From contig NZ_JGZN01000007.1 of NCBI RefSeq assembly GCF_000741715.1, forward strand, positions 124,001-188,000: a stretch of DNA of 64,000 nt, read 5' to 3'. The position numbers and the translations under genes are program-made. The notes under the pieces are model-generated. The model searched no databases, was not told where the DNA came from, and saw only the letters and a list, made by a program, of their open reading frames with translations. The stretch comes from Bifidobacterium saguini DSM 23967 (GTDB lineage: Bacteria > Actinomycetota > Actinomycetes > Actinomycetales > Bifidobacteriaceae). This document shows positions 47,290 to 57,921 of the stretch, one piece after another (the stretch's first letter is position 1; every line of letters begins with the position of its first letter).

Positions 47290-48894
47290 CTCGTGGTAGG
47301 ACTTTTCGGTGTTGACAGACCACACATTCTTCTTGGAGGTCTTGCCGGTCTTGATGTTGCTGACGGCTTCCATAGCGGTGGCCATAGAGTGATCCATGTT
47401 GTTGTAACGGTGCTGACCGTTACGGCCGACGCAGTAGAGGTTGCCGAAGCCATCAAGATATTCGATGAGCTCATCCATATGCTCGTAAGTGTCGAAGTAG
47501 GCGGGGTACGCCTTCTTGACGCGCTCACGATGGGAGTCGATGACCTCTTCCGGACCGTTGATCACACGCATGCGGGTGAGCTCGGAGATGGCGAACTTGG
47601 TCACATCCTCTTCGGACATGTTCCAGAAGGAGTCGCCTTCCTCGCAGAAGTACTCGAGGCCGACCCACACGGTGTTGTCGACATCCTTGACCAGGTATGG
47701 GCTCCAGTTGTTGAAGATCTGGAGACGGCCGACCTTGTAGCCCGGATCCTGCACGTAGATCCAGCAGTCCGGCACGATCGGCGGATTGCCGAGGGTCGGG
47801 ATGTCGGTGGTGTTCTTGAGCTTCAGGTGCTTGACCAGCAGGCCCACGGTCACAAAGTCGCGGTACGGCAAGCCGCTGGCAACAGCGGTCATGTCGGCCG
47901 GGGCGGCCTTGGAATCAGCGGCCTCGGGATCGGCGCCGGCAGCGTCAATGGCGTTGACCAAATCCTTGACCGGCATGGAGGAGATGAACTGATCGCCGGC
48001 GAGTTCGGTACGGTTACCCTCGGAATCCACGTATACCACGGAGGAGATGGCGCCGTTGGTCTGGCGCACCTCGACCACCTTGGCGTCGGTCAGCACCTTC
48101 ACGCCAGCAGCTTCACAGTTGGATTCCACGGTCTCCCACAGCTGGCCCGGACCGTACTTCGGGTACCAGAACTCCTCGATCAGGGAGGTTTCCACCTCGG
48201 CGTTGGAACGCTTCTTGGGCAGCAGCTTCTGGAAGGCGTTCTTCAGCACGCCCATGATGCTCAGGCCCTTCACGCGCTGGGCGCCCCAGTCCGCGGAAAT
48301 CTGGGAGGGGTGACGGCCCCACAGCTTCTCGGTGTAGCCCTCGAAGAACATGGAATACAGCTTGCGGCCGAAACGGTTGATGTAGAAGTTCTCCAGATTG
48401 TCTTCCGGCAGCTTGTGGAACATGGACTTCAGGTAGCTGAAGCCGGCCACCAAGGTGAGCTTGAAGCCCATCGCCTTGAAGGTGTTGACGCTCAAAGAAA
48501 TCGGGTAATCGAAGAAGCGGCGGTTCCAGTAGATACGGGACACGCGGTGACGCTTGAGCATCACCTTGTCTTCAATTTCGGGATCCGGGCCACCCGGCTC
48601 CATGTCGTGCTCACGGCCCAGCTTCTTGTCATCATAGGAAGGAGCACCTTGCAGCGGCAGAACGGTCTTCCACCACTCCATGATGCGGTCGTCCTTGGAG
48701 AAGAAACGGTGACCGCCGATATCCATGCGGTTGCCGTTGTGCTTCACAGTGCGCGAGATACCGCCGAATTCGCGGGTTTCCTCGAGCACGGTCACATCGT
48801 ACTTATCAGAGCCGCCATCCTTGACGAGCTCCCATGCGGCGGTCAGGCCAGCGGGACCACCGCCGATAATCACCACAGACTGCTTTTCGCTCAC
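47281..48894 (-). CDS. FAD-dependent oxidoreductase, UDP-galactopyranose mutase-like
   Basis: About 537 aa, with an N-terminal FAD-binding Rossmann fold (VVIIGGGPAGLTAAWEL) and GGISRTVKHNGNRMDIGGHRFF, as in UDP-galactopyranose mutase and protoporphyrinogen-oxidase-like flavoenzymes. The C-terminal FAD region (YCVGRNGQHRYNNMDHSMATAMEAV) matches. Glf activity (UDP-galactofuranose for surface polysaccharide) is plausible; a different flavin enzyme of the same superfamily is not excluded. An AGGAG site touches the ATG at 48900 but is six bases before the GTG at 48894, so the latter is chosen. Confidence 0.72.
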   Translation of the reverse strand: MSEKQSVVIIGGGPAGLTAAWELVKDGGSDKYDVTVLEETREFGGISRTVKHNGNRMDIGGHRFFSKDDRIMEWWKTVLPLQGAPSYDDKKLGREHDMEPGGPDPEIEDKVMLKRHRVSRIYWNRRFFDYPISLSVNTFKAMGFKLTLVAGFSYLKSMFHKLPEDNLENFYINRFGRKLYSMFFEGYTEKLWGRHPSQISADWGAQRVKGLSIMGVLKNAFQKLLPKKRSNAEVETSLIEEFWYPKYGPGQLWETVESNCEAAGVKVLTDAKVVEVRQTNGAISSVVYVDSEGNRTELAGDQFISSMPVKDLVNAIDAAGADPEAADSKAAPADMTAVASGLPYRDFVTVGLLVKHLKLKNTTDIPTLGNPPIVPDCWIYVQDPGYKVGRLQIFNNWSPYLVKDVDNTVWVGLEYFCEEGDSFWNMSEEDVTKFAISELTRMRVINGPEEVIDSHRERVKKAYPAYFDTYEHMDELIEYLDGFGNLYCVGRNGQHRYNNMDHSMATAMEAVSNIKTGKTSKKNVWSVNTEKSYHEQK

Positions 48895-49009
48895 TTGCAT
48901 CTCCTTACAACAAAATCAGCGATAGCTTACCTTAAGCCTTGGAAACGCACGCTTCAATTGTGCATTTCGTCACGATTTCTCTTCGGTAATCGCCTGCACT
49001 CTAGAGTGC

Positions 49010-49324
49010 TTAATGAATATCGTCGGGGATGTCAATGTCGGTTTTCTGCACCTCTTCGACGTTGACATCCTTGAAGGTCACAATGCGCACAGACTTGACG
49101 AATCGGCTGGAACGGTACACATCCCACACCCAAGCATCAGTCAACTGCACATCAAAATACACATCCTGTCCAGCGGAACGGACGTTGAAATCAACCTTGT
49201 TCGCCAAGTAGAAGCGACGTTCGGTTTCCACAACATAGGTGAACAGCTTGATAACGTCGCGATATTCCTTATACAGGGCGAGCTCGGCATCGGTTTCGTA
49301 ATTGTCGAGATCCTCGGCGCTCAT
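49010..49324 (-). CDS. DUF2469 family protein
   Basis: 104 aa cytosolic protein of a conserved actinobacterial family (SAEDLDNYETDAELALYKEYRDVI ... FTYVVETERRFYLANKVDFNVR) with no assigned function. The frame is open for 14 more codons, but the ATG at 49324 matches the family start. It begins 7 bases after the stop of the GNAT gene, so the two are co-transcribed. Confidence 0.87.
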   Translation of the reverse strand: MSAEDLDNYETDAELALYKEYRDVIKLFTYVVETERRFYLANKVDFNVRSAGQDVYFDVQLTDAWVWDVYRSSRFVKSVRIVTFKDVNVEEVQKTDIDIPDDIH

Positions 49325-49331
49325 GCTACGT

Positions 49332-50408
49332 TCACTTCTCGCTTTCTGTATCACGCTTACGACCACGGCCCAGCGTGCGCCACCATGCTTCCTTGGAAGC
49401 CTTACGCTCGCCTTGCCCGTATGGCCAATTGCTTTCTTCTTCCGCAGTCAAACGGGACTTCTCGTGCTGGGTTTCCGCTGACCCATCTGACTTCTGCGCA
49501 TCCGCCGCGCTCTTACGCGCATCCGCCGCATGTGCTGCCGACGTATCCTGTGCATCGCCGGAACGCAATGTTTCCACTCCCGCAGAAGTACTTTCAGCTG
49601 CATTGTTCTGACGAAGAGCCACAGAATGCTCGCGTGCAGCAAGCGCTTCCTGCACACCCGGATTGTTTTCAATCAAATGCATACCGAATGCGTCAAGCGA
49701 ACGGATTGGATCGTATTCGTCCACCAATGTGTCCATCACAATCAAATCCTGATACTTGCTGTTTTCAGCATCCCACAACGCATCGCGCGAAGTTCCGGAT
49801 GGCACAAAACCAAGAGACTGGTACACCGAAATCGAACGCGTATTGTTCTCCGGAACAGCCACCCAAATACGATGCATGCCGAGACCTGCCGGCTCCGAGG
49901 CGAAACCGTACGTCATAACGCGGGGCATGGCATCACGCGAGTAGCCACGACCACGGTAATCACGACCAAGCACAATCTGAATGCGGGCGGAACGAGACCA
50001 ACCATCGATATCGATCAGGAAAATCATGCCGATAACATTGTCGGTCGAGGCAGCATCGGCTTTGCCATCTTCATCGTGATCGGCATCAGTCACTACTGCC
50101 CATGCGATAGTTCGGCGAGATTCCGGATCGCCAACGCCAGACTCCGCAGGAGCCAAGCCGGACTCCCATGCCTGAGAACGGCGTACCCATGTATGAATCA
50201 TAGAACGTTCAGTAGCCGCATCCTTGCCAGTGATTTTGGAAGCACCGTAAAACGCGTCAAGTTCATCAAGACGCGGCAAATCCTCCAACGTAGCCGGACG
50301 TAAATGCACCATTTCGCCTTGGATCGGCGGAATGATGATGCTTTGAGGCAGGTCACGCTTGACCTGCGCGTCCGCTGGCATGCTCAACGTCTCGTTGGTC
50401 TCGGTCAT
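49332..50408 (-). CDS. GNAT family N-acetyltransferase
   Basis: 358 aa. The acetyltransferase domain is at about residues 30-220 (IQIVLGRDYRGRGYSRDAMPRVMTYGF, the acetyl-CoA loop; LGMHRIWVAVPENNTRSISVYQSLGFVPSGTSRDAL). The C-terminal ~120 residues are Ala/Ser/Glu-rich and probably disordered. The substrate is unknown. Start ATG 50408 with GGGGA nine bases upstream. Confidence 0.82.
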   Translation of the reverse strand: MTETNETLSMPADAQVKRDLPQSIIIPPIQGEMVHLRPATLEDLPRLDELDAFYGASKITGKDAATERSMIHTWVRRSQAWESGLAPAESGVGDPESRRTIAWAVVTDADHDEDGKADAASTDNVIGMIFLIDIDGWSRSARIQIVLGRDYRGRGYSRDAMPRVMTYGFASEPAGLGMHRIWVAVPENNTRSISVYQSLGFVPSGTSRDALWDAENSKYQDLIVMDTLVDEYDPIRSLDAFGMHLIENNPGVQEALAAREHSVALRQNNAAESTSAGVETLRSGDAQDTSAAHAADARKSAADAQKSDGSAETQHEKSRLTAEEESNWPYGQGERKASKEAWWRTLGRGRKRDTESEK

Positions 50409-50532
50409 TTGATGTTCGTCCCCTGTTTCGGCTCATGATGACTCATGATTCGCTCACGATCAGTGCCGAACATATCTTACTCTGCTGGGTGAACGCTGGA
50501 AAGAGGCTGTGGAGCGAGCCACTGCCCAACCA

Positions 50533-50615
50533 CGCGCAGTTACTGCCTCTTTATGCAACAAAACAGGCCGTAACTGCGCGGGGTTATTGTTCTCTCGCGC
50601 AGTTACGGCCTGTTC
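50533..50615. repeat. Three alternating copies of a CGCGCAGTTACTGCC repeat (locus 2)
   Basis: Copies at 50533-50551, 50560-50581 and 50596-50615 alternate in orientation; CAGGCCGTAACTGCGCG pairs with CGCGCAGTTACGGCCTG. Same family as 13814-13895. It lies between gatB and the GNAT gene. Confidence 0.85.
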
Positions 50616-50637
50616 AGCAGCCTGCCGGCTTAATGGC

Positions 50638-52137
50638 TCAGGACTTGATCTTGCCCATGACCACCTTGGTGACGGCCTTGGCATCGGCCTGACCGCGGGT
50701 GGCCTTCATCACGGCACCGATGATCACACCCATCGGCTTCATGTTGCCGCTCTTGAGCTTCTCAACCACGTCGGGGTTGGCCTCGAATGCAGCGTCGACA
50801 GCGGCTTCGATAGCGCCGTTGTCTTCGACGATCTTGTAGCCGTGCTTCTTGACGACCTCATCCGGAGTGCCTTCGCCCTTCAGCACACCTTCGACGGTCT
50901 GCTTAGCGAGCTTGTCGTTGAGCTTGCCATCGGCAATGAGCTTTTCGACTTCAGCCACATCGGCCGGAGTAATCGGCAGCTCTTCGAGGGAGACACCCTG
51001 AGCGTTGGCGGCGCGAGACAGCTCGCCCAGCCACCACTTGCGGGCGCCAGCAGCCTTAGCGCCAGCCTTGACGGTGTCCTCAATCAGGTCGAGAGCGTCG
51101 GCGTTGAGGATGTCACGCATCTGCAGATCGCTCAAGCCCCATTCAGCCTTGAGACGGTTGCGACGTTCACGCGGCATCTCCGGCATCTGGGCCTTGATCT
51201 CTTCGATATGCTCCTTGGTGATGTGCAGCATCACCAGATCCGGATCCGGGAAGTAACGGTAATCGTCAGCATCGGACTTCACACGGCCGCCAGCAGTGGT
51301 CTGCGTAGCCTCATCCCAGTGGCGGGTCTCCTGCAGAATATCCTTGCCTTCATCCAGACGAGCGGCCTGACGGCGAATCTCGTACTGGATGGTCTTCTCA
51401 ATGCCGCGGAAGGAGTTCACGTTCTTGGTTTCAGAACGAGTGCCGTACGGAGCATCGGCGGACGGACGCAGGGAAACGTTCACGTCGGCGCGCATGTTGC
51501 CCTGCTCCATGCGAGCGTGGCTGATGTTCAGCGCACGCACGATGTCACGGATGGCACGCATGTAAGCACCTGCGATTTCCGGAGCACGGTCGCCAGCGCC
51601 CTCAATCGGCTTGGTCACAATCTCAATCAGCGGCACGCCGGCACGGTTGTAATCCACGAGAGAGTGATCGGCACCTTCGATACGGCCGTCAGCACCACCG
51701 ACGTGGGTGTTCTTGCCAGCGTCATCCTCAATGTGGGCGCGCTCGATCGGCACGCGGAACACAGTGCCGTCTTCCAGCTCAACATCCAAGTAGCCGTTGC
51801 CATTGGTGGGCTTATCGTACTGGGAAATCTGGTAATCGCGCGGCATGTCCGGGTAGAAGTAGTTCTTACGAGCGAACTGGCTCCACTCGGCGATTTCGCA
51901 GTGCAGGGCAAGACCCAGCTTGATGGCGTAATCAACAGCCGTCTTGTTGACTACCGGAAGGCTACCCGGCAGACCCAGGGAAACCGGGGTCAGCTGAGTG
52001 TTCGGCTCACCACCGAACTCGATATGAGCCGGGCAGAACAGCTTAGTGTTCGTGCTGAGCTCAACGTGGGTTTCCAAGCCGAAGACCACATCATACTTCT
52101 TGGTGGCATCGGCGTACTTCATCAGTTTTTCAGCCAT
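50638..52137 (-). CDS. gatB: Asp-tRNA(Asn)/Glu-tRNA(Gln) amidotransferase subunit B
   Basis: Subunit of GatCAB that makes Gln-tRNA and/or Asn-tRNA from mischarged tRNA; GatB does the kinase step and binds tRNA. 499 aa with [17 protein letters not shown] at the N-terminus, [10 protein letters not shown], and a C-terminal YqeY-like helical domain ([16 protein letters not shown]). The open frame extends ~80 codons upstream into the gatA end; the ATG at 52137 fits the family. Confidence 0.95.
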   Translation of the reverse strand: MAEKLMKYADATKKYDVVFGLETHVELSTNTKLFCPAHIEFGGEPNTQLTPVSLGLPGSLPVVNKTAVDYAIKLGLALHCEIAEWSQFARKNYFYPDMPRDYQISQYDKPTNGNGYLDVELEDGTVFRVPIERAHIEDDAGKNTHVGGADGRIEGADHSLVDYNRAGVPLIEIVTKPIEGAGDRAPEIAGAYMRAIRDIVRALNISHARMEQGNMRADVNVSLRPSADAPYGTRSETKNVNSFRGIEKTIQYEIRRQAARLDEGKDILQETRHWDEATQTTAGGRVKSDADDYRYFPDPDLVMLHITKEHIEEIKAQMPEMPRERRNRLKAEWGLSDLQMRDILNADALDLIEDTVKAGAKAAGARKWWLGELSRAANAQGVSLEELPITPADVAEVEKLIADGKLNDKLAKQTVEGVLKGEGTPDEVVKKHGYKIVEDNGAIEAAVDAAFEANPDVVEKLKSGNMKPMGVIIGAVMKATRGQADAKAVTKVVMGKIKS

Positions 52138-52165
52138 GATGTTGCTTATCTTTCCTTCCGATGCT

Positions 52166-53707
52166 TTACTCAGCGAGACCGTCAAGCCACGGGGTCTTGA
52201 GGCTGTTCCAAATCGGGCCGCCCCAGCTTTCCTCAAGGGCTGCCTCAAGTGCGGCTGCCGGCTTGTACATGACTTCGTCGCGCTGCTGCGGGGCGATGAA
52301 CTGGAAGCCAACAGGCAGGCCATCGTCGGAGAGGCCGGCCGGAATGGACATGGCCGGCACACCGGCGAGGTTGGCTGGAATGGTGGCAATATCGTTCATG
52401 TACATGGCCAGCGGATCGTCCATCTTCTCGCCGAACTTGAAGGCGGTGGACGGGGAGGTCGGGGAGACCAGCACGTCAGCCTGTTCGAAGGCCTTCTTGA
52501 AGTCCTGGATGATGAGAGTACGGACCTTCTGAGCGGAACCGTACCAAGCATCGTAATAGCCAGCGGACAGCGCATAGGTGCCGAGGATAATACGACGCTT
52601 GACCTCGTCGCCGAAGCCAGCCTCACGGGTGTAGGCCATCATGTTGGCGGCGGTTTGCGGTACACCAGCCGGTGGCATCACGCGCAAGCCGTAGCGCATA
52701 CCATCGTAGCGAGCCAGGTTGGAGCTCACCTCAGACGGCATGATGATGTAGTAAGCGCCCAGGGAGTAGCCGATGTGCGGTACGGAAACCTCAACGACCT
52801 CGGCGCCCATTTCCTTGAGCTTGTCGACAGCCTCGTTGAAGCGGGCTTCGACGCCAGGCTGGAAGCCATCACCGCCGAGCTCCTTGATGAGGCCGACCTT
52901 CAGACCCTTGAGATCGCGCTTAGCGCCTTCGCGTGCGGCGGCGACCATCGGGCGCGGGCCTTCAGGAATGGAAGTCGAATCGCGGCGATCATGGCCACCA
53001 ATGACTTCCTGCAGCAGAGCAGAATCGAGCACGGTACGGGAAACCGGGCCAATCTGATCCAGAGAGGAGGCCATAGCAATGGCGCCGAAACGAGAAACGC
53101 CACCGTAGGTGGGCTTGACGCCGACAGTGCCGGTCAGAGCGCCCGGCTGACGGATGGAGCCACCGGTATCGGTGCCGAGGGCCAGCGGAGCCTCGAATGC
53201 GGCGACTGCGGAGGCAGAACCACCACCGGAACCGCCAGGCACACGCTCGGTATCCCACGGATTGTGGGTGGTCTGATAGGCGGAGTGCTCGGTGGAGGAG
53301 CCCTGTGCGAACTCATCCAGGTTGGTCTTGCCGAGCAACGGCATGCCAGCGGCCTTGAGCTTTTCGATGACGGTTGCGTCGTACGGCGGCACCCAGCCTT
53401 CGAGAATCTTGGAGGCTGCGGTGGTTTCGATGCCCTTGGTGACAATCATGTCCTTGATGGCAATCGGCACGCCGGCCAGTTCAGGCAGAGCGGCCTTGTC
53501 TTCGGCGGACTTCTTGTCGAAGGCATCGGCCTGCTCGAGAGCCACATCGCCGGAGACCTTCAGGAAGGCCTTGATGGATGGCTCGGCGGCTTCGATGACC
53601 TTGAGGTGGGCTTCGACCAGCTCGCGAGAGGTGACGTCGCCCTTCTTGATGGCAGCAGCCTGCTCGGCGGCGGACAGCTTAACGAGAGTTGCGGTTTCGT
53701 TGCTCAT
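52166..53707 (-). CDS. gatA: Asp-tRNA(Asn)/Glu-tRNA(Gln) amidotransferase subunit A
   Basis: Amidase subunit of 513 aa that releases ammonia from glutamine. Amidase signature [32 protein letters not shown] with the Ser/cis-Ser residues, and Lys in [16 protein letters not shown] eight bases before the ATG at 53707 supports that start; gatC stops only 5 bases upstream, so translation is likely coupled. Confidence 0.96.
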   Translation of the reverse strand: MSNETATLVKLSAAEQAAAIKKGDVTSRELVEAHLKVIEAAEPSIKAFLKVSGDVALEQADAFDKKSAEDKAALPELAGVPIAIKDMIVTKGIETTAASKILEGWVPPYDATVIEKLKAAGMPLLGKTNLDEFAQGSSTEHSAYQTTHNPWDTERVPGGSGGGSASAVAAFEAPLALGTDTGGSIRQPGALTGTVGVKPTYGGVSRFGAIAMASSLDQIGPVSRTVLDSALLQEVIGGHDRRDSTSIPEGPRPMVAAAREGAKRDLKGLKVGLIKELGGDGFQPGVEARFNEAVDKLKEMGAEVVEVSVPHIGYSLGAYYIIMPSEVSSNLARYDGMRYGLRVMPPAGVPQTAANMMAYTREAGFGDEVKRRIILGTYALSAGYYDAWYGSAQKVRTLIIQDFKKAFEQADVLVSPTSPSTAFKFGEKMDDPLAMYMNDIATIPANLAGVPAMSIPAGLSDDGLPVGFQFIAPQQRDEVMYKPAAALEAALEESWGGPIWNSLKTPWLDGLAE

Positions 53708-53712
53708 CGGGT

Positions 53713-54012
53713 TCACTCCTCGCTTCCCAGGATTCGCGGTGCCACGAACATACCGGCCTCGGTCTTCGGGCCTCCTGCAAGAGCCTCTTCCTGCGTGAGC
53801 GGGGTTTCGGCAACGTCCGGGCGCATGTAGGCTTCGAGCGGAACCGGGTTTGCGGTGGGCTCGACGTCGTCGGAAGCGACTTCCTGCACCTTGTTAATGG
53901 AGTCTGCGATGACGTTCAGTTCGCCCTGCAGACGGGTGATTTCCTCATCGGTGAGCGCGATTCGGGCAAGATCGCCCAAATGCACGATTTCTTCGCGTGA
54001 AAATGTTGGCAT
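53713..54012 (-). CDS. gatC: Asp-tRNA(Asn)/Glu-tRNA(Gln) amidotransferase subunit C
   Basis: 99 aa stabilising subunit of Gat[23 protein letters not shown] and the [14 protein letters not shown] segment match the family. First gene of the gatCAB operon on the minus strand. Confidence 0.93.
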   Translation of the reverse strand: MPTFSREEIVHLGDLARIALTDEEITRLQGELNVIADSINKVQEVASDDVEPTANPVPLEAYMRPDVAETPLTQEEALAGGPKTEAGMFVAPRILGSEE

Positions 54013-54101
54013 GCGCCTTACTATACGAGCGGTTTGTGACACGCTGAATATCAGCGCTCAAAGCATGAAGCTGACATTGCGGAACAGTGCCGCACACCTC
54101 T

Positions 54102-55082
54102 TTACTTCACATCCACATAATTGGTAACGAGTAAGCCGCCAGTCCAAGCCGCGGCTACCCAAACCAGCAGCATCAATCCGGACTGCCACCATTCGGGAAT
54201 CCAGTAGTTCTGCTGAGAAGTGACCGAAGAGACTGCCTCACTGTTGATGCTCGCTCCGAGGAAATTATTCATCGCCATATCAGGCGTGAGATAAGCCAAG
54301 GTGCCAAGCCAGGAAATCTGACTGACCGCCATAGAAACGATGGCCAATACGGATGAGAGCACCATAAGCAGCACGACCACTGCGCTGACTCCGCCTACTG
54401 TGGAACGGGTCAAACCGCCTAGTCCTACCGCCATCAACGCAATGAGCATGATGACTACCGGGAATCCGACTACGGTGATGGGGATGATTCGCCATTGGCC
54501 ATCGCTGAGCGGCGCAACATCATGACCTTGGACGAACAGCCAGAGTATGCCAGAGGCCAGCAGAATACCCACGATGCCTGAGGCGAGCGCGCAGAGTGCC
54601 ACGGCGATTGACTTGCTGATATAGAACATGCCTCGTCTGGGATTGGCAGTCAGGCTAGATTGAATGGCGGATGTGGTGTATTCGCTGGTGATGGCCATAA
54701 CGCCGAAAATGCCAATCACCAGCGCGGCGGTACTGCCCGAGGATGCCAGTACCGCCCAAAGATCGACGGCGGCGAGCGGCTTGGGTTGGTCGAGTGTTGT
54801 GCCGGTGGTGATATCAATGGTGGCCATGAGCGTTATGGTCCAGGCGCTCAGTGCGGCCATGCCCACCATAAGTGCGGCGGCTAGGCCGAGGAGAATCCAT
54901 GTGGATTTCAATGATTGGAGCTTGAGCAGTTCGGCCTTGAGTGAGCCGAGGAACGACAGTCGGCTGCGGCGAGACCAACGGTTGGCGCGCCGGCTGGAGG
55001 AGCGTTGCTGGTAGCGGCCAGTGATGCTCTGGGTATTCATGACATTGGCATTAGCGCTTGCATGGGCATTATTGGAACTCAT
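54102..55082 (-). CDS. ABC-2 type exporter permease
   Basis: 326 aa membrane subunit. The first ~45 residues are basic and hydrophilic; then a helix (STWILLGLAAALMVGMAALSAW), a pair of helices around 105-190 and more towards the C-terminus, about six in all. The gene overlaps the ATPase gene by four bases. Confidence 0.84.
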   Translation of the reverse strand: MSSNNAHASANANVMNTQSITGRYQQRSSSRRANRWSRRSRLSFLGSLKAELLKLQSLKSTWILLGLAAALMVGMAALSAWTITLMATIDITTGTTLDQPKPLAAVDLWAVLASSGSTAALVIGIFGVMAITSEYTTSAIQSSLTANPRRGMFYISKSIAVALCALASGIVGILLASGILWLFVQGHDVAPLSDGQWRIIPITVVGFPVVIMLIALMAVGLGGLTRSTVGGVSAVVVLLMVLSSVLAIVSMAVSQISWLGTLAYLTPDMAMNNFLGASINSEAVSSVTSQQNYWIPEWWQSGLMLLVWVAAAWTGGLLVTNYVDVK

Positions 55083-56029
55083 CGCGTCACCTCCGCAACC
55101 GGTTTAGTCTGATATTCGACCTGATTATGAGTTAATGCCATGTATGCCTCCTCTAGTGAGGCGTGTTCCTCGATAAGCTCATAGGTGATGAGTCCAGCTT
55201 GGGCAAATACGTGGGCTGCTGTGACCAAATCGGCTCCGGTGATGCGGAAGACCTCGCCAACAGGCGGGTCTGCAGGGGTACGTTGATCTGATATGACCTG
55301 CACTTCTTGCGCCGAAGAAAAAATCGCTTTGAGCTTGTCCGGCTCGGGGGTGACTACGCGGATGGACCGTGCGGAATGTTCAGCTACGAACTTACTGACT
55401 GTTGTGGTTTCCAGAATGTTGCCTTGCCCGATGATTACAAGATCGTCTGCAGTAAGCGCCACCTCGCTCATAAGATGTGAACTCAGCAGTACGGCACGCC
55501 CTTGCACGGCATAGTAGCGGCACAAGTCGCGTACCCATTTCACGCCTTCTGGGTCGAGCCCGTTGATGGGCTCGTCCAACACCAGATTATGGGGGTCTCC
55601 CAGTAACGCCGCGGCAATGGACAGGCGCTGGCTCATGCCAAGTGAAAATCGCCCGGCTTTGCCTTTAGCCACACTGGTTAAGCCGGTCATATCAATGACT
55701 TCATCCACTCGGCGTTCGGGAATGTTATTGGTATAGGCCAGAGCCAACAGATGGTCGCGGGCTGATCTCGATCGATGTGCGGATTTCGCGTCCAACACCG
55801 CGCCGACTGCACGCATTGGGGCGCGCAGGCTGGCGAATGGCTTGCCATCAATCAATGCATGGCCGCTGTCTGGAGCGATGAGGCCAAGCATCGCACGCAT
55901 GGTAGTGGATTTGCCTGCTCCATTGGGACCCAAGAAGCCGGTGACCTTGCCATCTGCGGCTGTAAAGGTCACGTTATTCAGCGCTTGTTTGGACTTGAAT
56001 CGTTTGCTGAGCCCCTCAACCTCAATCAT
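55079..56029 (-). CDS. ABC exporter ATP-binding protein
   Basis: 316 aa, with Walker A GPNGAGKST near residue 34, signature FSLGMSQRLSIA, and Walker B LVLDEPINGLDPEG. This is the BcrA/DrrA-type signature associated with exporters of antimicrobial peptides or drugs. A C-terminal regulatory region of about 110 residues follows. Works with the downstream permease; no sensor or self-immunity partner is seen nearby. Confidence 0.87.
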   Translation of the reverse strand: MIEVEGLSKRFKSKQALNNVTFTAADGKVTGFLGPNGAGKSTTMRAMLGLIAPDSGHALIDGKPFASLRAPMRAVGAVLDAKSAHRSRSARDHLLALAYTNNIPERRVDEVIDMTGLTSVAKGKAGRFSLGMSQRLSIAAALLGDPHNLVLDEPINGLDPEGVKWVRDLCRYYAVQGRAVLLSSHLMSEVALTADDLVIIGQGNILETTTVSKFVAEHSARSIRVVTPEPDKLKAIFSSAQEVQVISDQRTPADPPVGEVFRITGADLVTAAHVFAQAGLITYELIEEHASLEEAYMALTHNQVEYQTKPVAEVTR

Positions 56030-56141
56030 GATTCAACTTTACGCGCCGATTTAACGCCCCGCCAGTACTACTGACGGTATTGCAAGGGAATGTTATTCCT
56101 CGTTCGCTTCTGAGTATTCTGTCGACCGGGTCAGCTCGGGT

Positions 56142-57056
56142 TTAGGAGGCGATAGTAGCGTGCTGAGCAATCCAAGCATGCATGGCTACGGCTGCTGCTG
56201 CGCCAGCGTTGATGGAGCGTACGGATCCGAACTGGGAAATGTAGACCACGTCATCGGCAAGGTCAAGAGCTTTTTGGCTTAAACCTGGACCCTCTGCTCC
56301 AAACAGCAGTAGGCAACGCTTAGGGAATCGGTAGGTTTCCATTGGCACTGCGCCTGGGATGATATCAAGGGCGATGACTCGGGCCGACTGCAGTTCTTTG
56401 ATGCGATTATCTGCGTCCGCAAGTTCCGCCATTGCGTTTTGCACAAGGGAGATACCGCCAGCGTTACTCGTATTACTCGCATCGAACGAGTTAGGAATCA
56501 ATGACTGGCTGCCCGCTACAGAGGCATTCGCACCATATTCATGAATATGGATGGCAGCCGCAGCGGCTCGGGCGCGTTCAGCAGCGATTTCGCCAGCGAT
56601 GCGGTTGTGCCAGCATTCCACCAATTCAGCTATGGACGGGTGATGCTCTACATGCTGGTAGAGCTCGGTCATTAATGCACCTTTACGATTCCACTTATGT
56701 GGGCCAACGATGTGCACGCGCCTGGCTTGAAAGGCATTGGCCGTACGCACCATAGAGCCGATATTAAAATCGTGGGTCCAGTTTTCCACCGCGACTTCAA
56801 AATCATGGCGGCCATGCGCGTCCAAGTCATCTTTAATGGCCTGGACTGTCCAGTAACGGTAGCGGTCGAGCACGTTGCGGCGATCGCCATCATTCAGCAA
56901 CTCGGTATCAAAGCGCGCATCGTAGTTCGCGGATGTTTGATCATCCGGGCGAGGTTCACCGGGATGAGTCTCAGCCCACGGACCTACACCGATTTCACGG
57001 AATTCAGGTTCACCGGAAGCCTTTGCGGCCAAGGAAATCTGATTTGGTGCGTGCAC
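56142..57056 (-). CDS. TrmH/SpoU family RNA methyltransferase
   Basis: 304 aa SPOUT-class 2'-O-methyltransferase. The knot region CLLLFGAEGPGLSQKALDLADDVVYI, then SINAGAAAAVAM, forms the AdoMet site. The GTG at 57056 has AGAGGAG five bases before it. A ~70-residue Ala/Asn/Ser-rich insert sits before the last domain. rRNA or tRNA target not determined. Confidence 0.86.
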   Translation of the reverse strand: MHAPNQISLAAKASGEPEFREIGVGPWAETHPGEPRPDDQTSANYDARFDTELLNDGDRRNVLDRYRYWTVQAIKDDLDAHGRHDFEVAVENWTHDFNIGSMVRTANAFQARRVHIVGPHKWNRKGALMTELYQHVEHHPSIAELVECWHNRIAGEIAAERARAAAAAIHIHEYGANASVAGSQSLIPNSFDASNTSNAGGISLVQNAMAELADADNRIKELQSARVIALDIIPGAVPMETYRFPKRCLLLFGAEGPGLSQKALDLADDVVYISQFGSVRSINAGAAAAVAMHAWIAQHATIAS

Positions 57057-57152
57057 AATTACTCCTCTGCAGGCATCCGCGCAGCGCAAGATAATCGTTG
57101 CGCTTACCTCTCTCCCCTAGTTCGGGGAGCCCTACCAATACAACGCTATGAA

Positions 57153-57785
57153 CTATGAACGGAGTTCGGACTCGTCAAAGACCTGGACGAACGGCAATAC
57201 CTGACTATCTCCTGTTGCCGGATTCACCACGTTGATATCTTTGGCTCCACCGCCAACCAGTGATGCAATGGCTACAACCTTGGCACCAAGTTGTTCCACA
57301 ATGCCAAAATCAAGGCTGAGCTCATTGCCGTTACGCAGTGTTACCAACGAGCTAGTCTGCACGTAAGACTTCTCCGACAGCCACGCATCAAGCAATACAA
57401 CGCGGCGGCCTTCGATGGACGGCCCCTTGATGGAGGGGTATACGAAATCCATTACGAATCCGTCCAAATCTTCGCCGCGGGAGGCAGCTGCTTGAATCAT
57501 GGCAGATACCATTGGCACCGCTGCTGCGGTCAAAGCACCTACTGCGTCAAAATCGTCCACCGAATATCCGGCATCTTCCAGAGCGTCGATGAGCACATGC
57601 CCCATGATCGGAGCTGCGTGATGGTCAAAAGTCACCGAAGCCAGTTCGGAGAACGGACGACCAACCACATGCTGCTTCAGCAAGGTAGCCAGCTGCTCAC
57701 GCGGCTCCATCATCGCAAAGTCGTTGACGCTCTTTGCACCGGCAAGGTCCGGCGTACCAGTCGGGCGGAATCCAGATTCAGTCAT
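57153..57785 (-). CDS. PyrE-like phosphoribosyltransferase
   Basis: 210 aa type I phosphoribosyltransferase fold that best resembles orotate phosphoribosyltransferase. The usual PRPP motif (VVxVDDVxTTGGT) reads RVVLLDAWLSEKSYVQTS, so one of the two Asp and the TTG loop are gone. Activity is therefore doubtful, and a regulatory or changed-substrate role is possible. It is not beside other pyr genes here. Confidence 0.62.
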   Translation of the reverse strand: MTESGFRPTGTPDLAGAKSVNDFAMMEPREQLATLLKQHVVGRPFSELASVTFDHHAAPIMGHVLIDALEDAGYSVDDFDAVGALTAAAVPMVSAMIQAAASRGEDLDGFVMDFVYPSIKGPSIEGRRVVLLDAWLSEKSYVQTSSLVTLRNGNELSLDFGIVEQLGAKVVAIASLVGGGAKDINVVNPATGDSQVLPFVQVFDESELRS

Positions 57786-57921
57786 GGTGCAAGCCTATCG
57801 CCTGAGGGGGTCAGGAATGAAAGGCAATCCTCAAAGTCTTTCCCATCCCTGAGAAAATCAAAGTCCAATTGCATTCCAAACATGGTTTTCACTACATATG
57901 CGGCACTCTCACTTTTACGCG

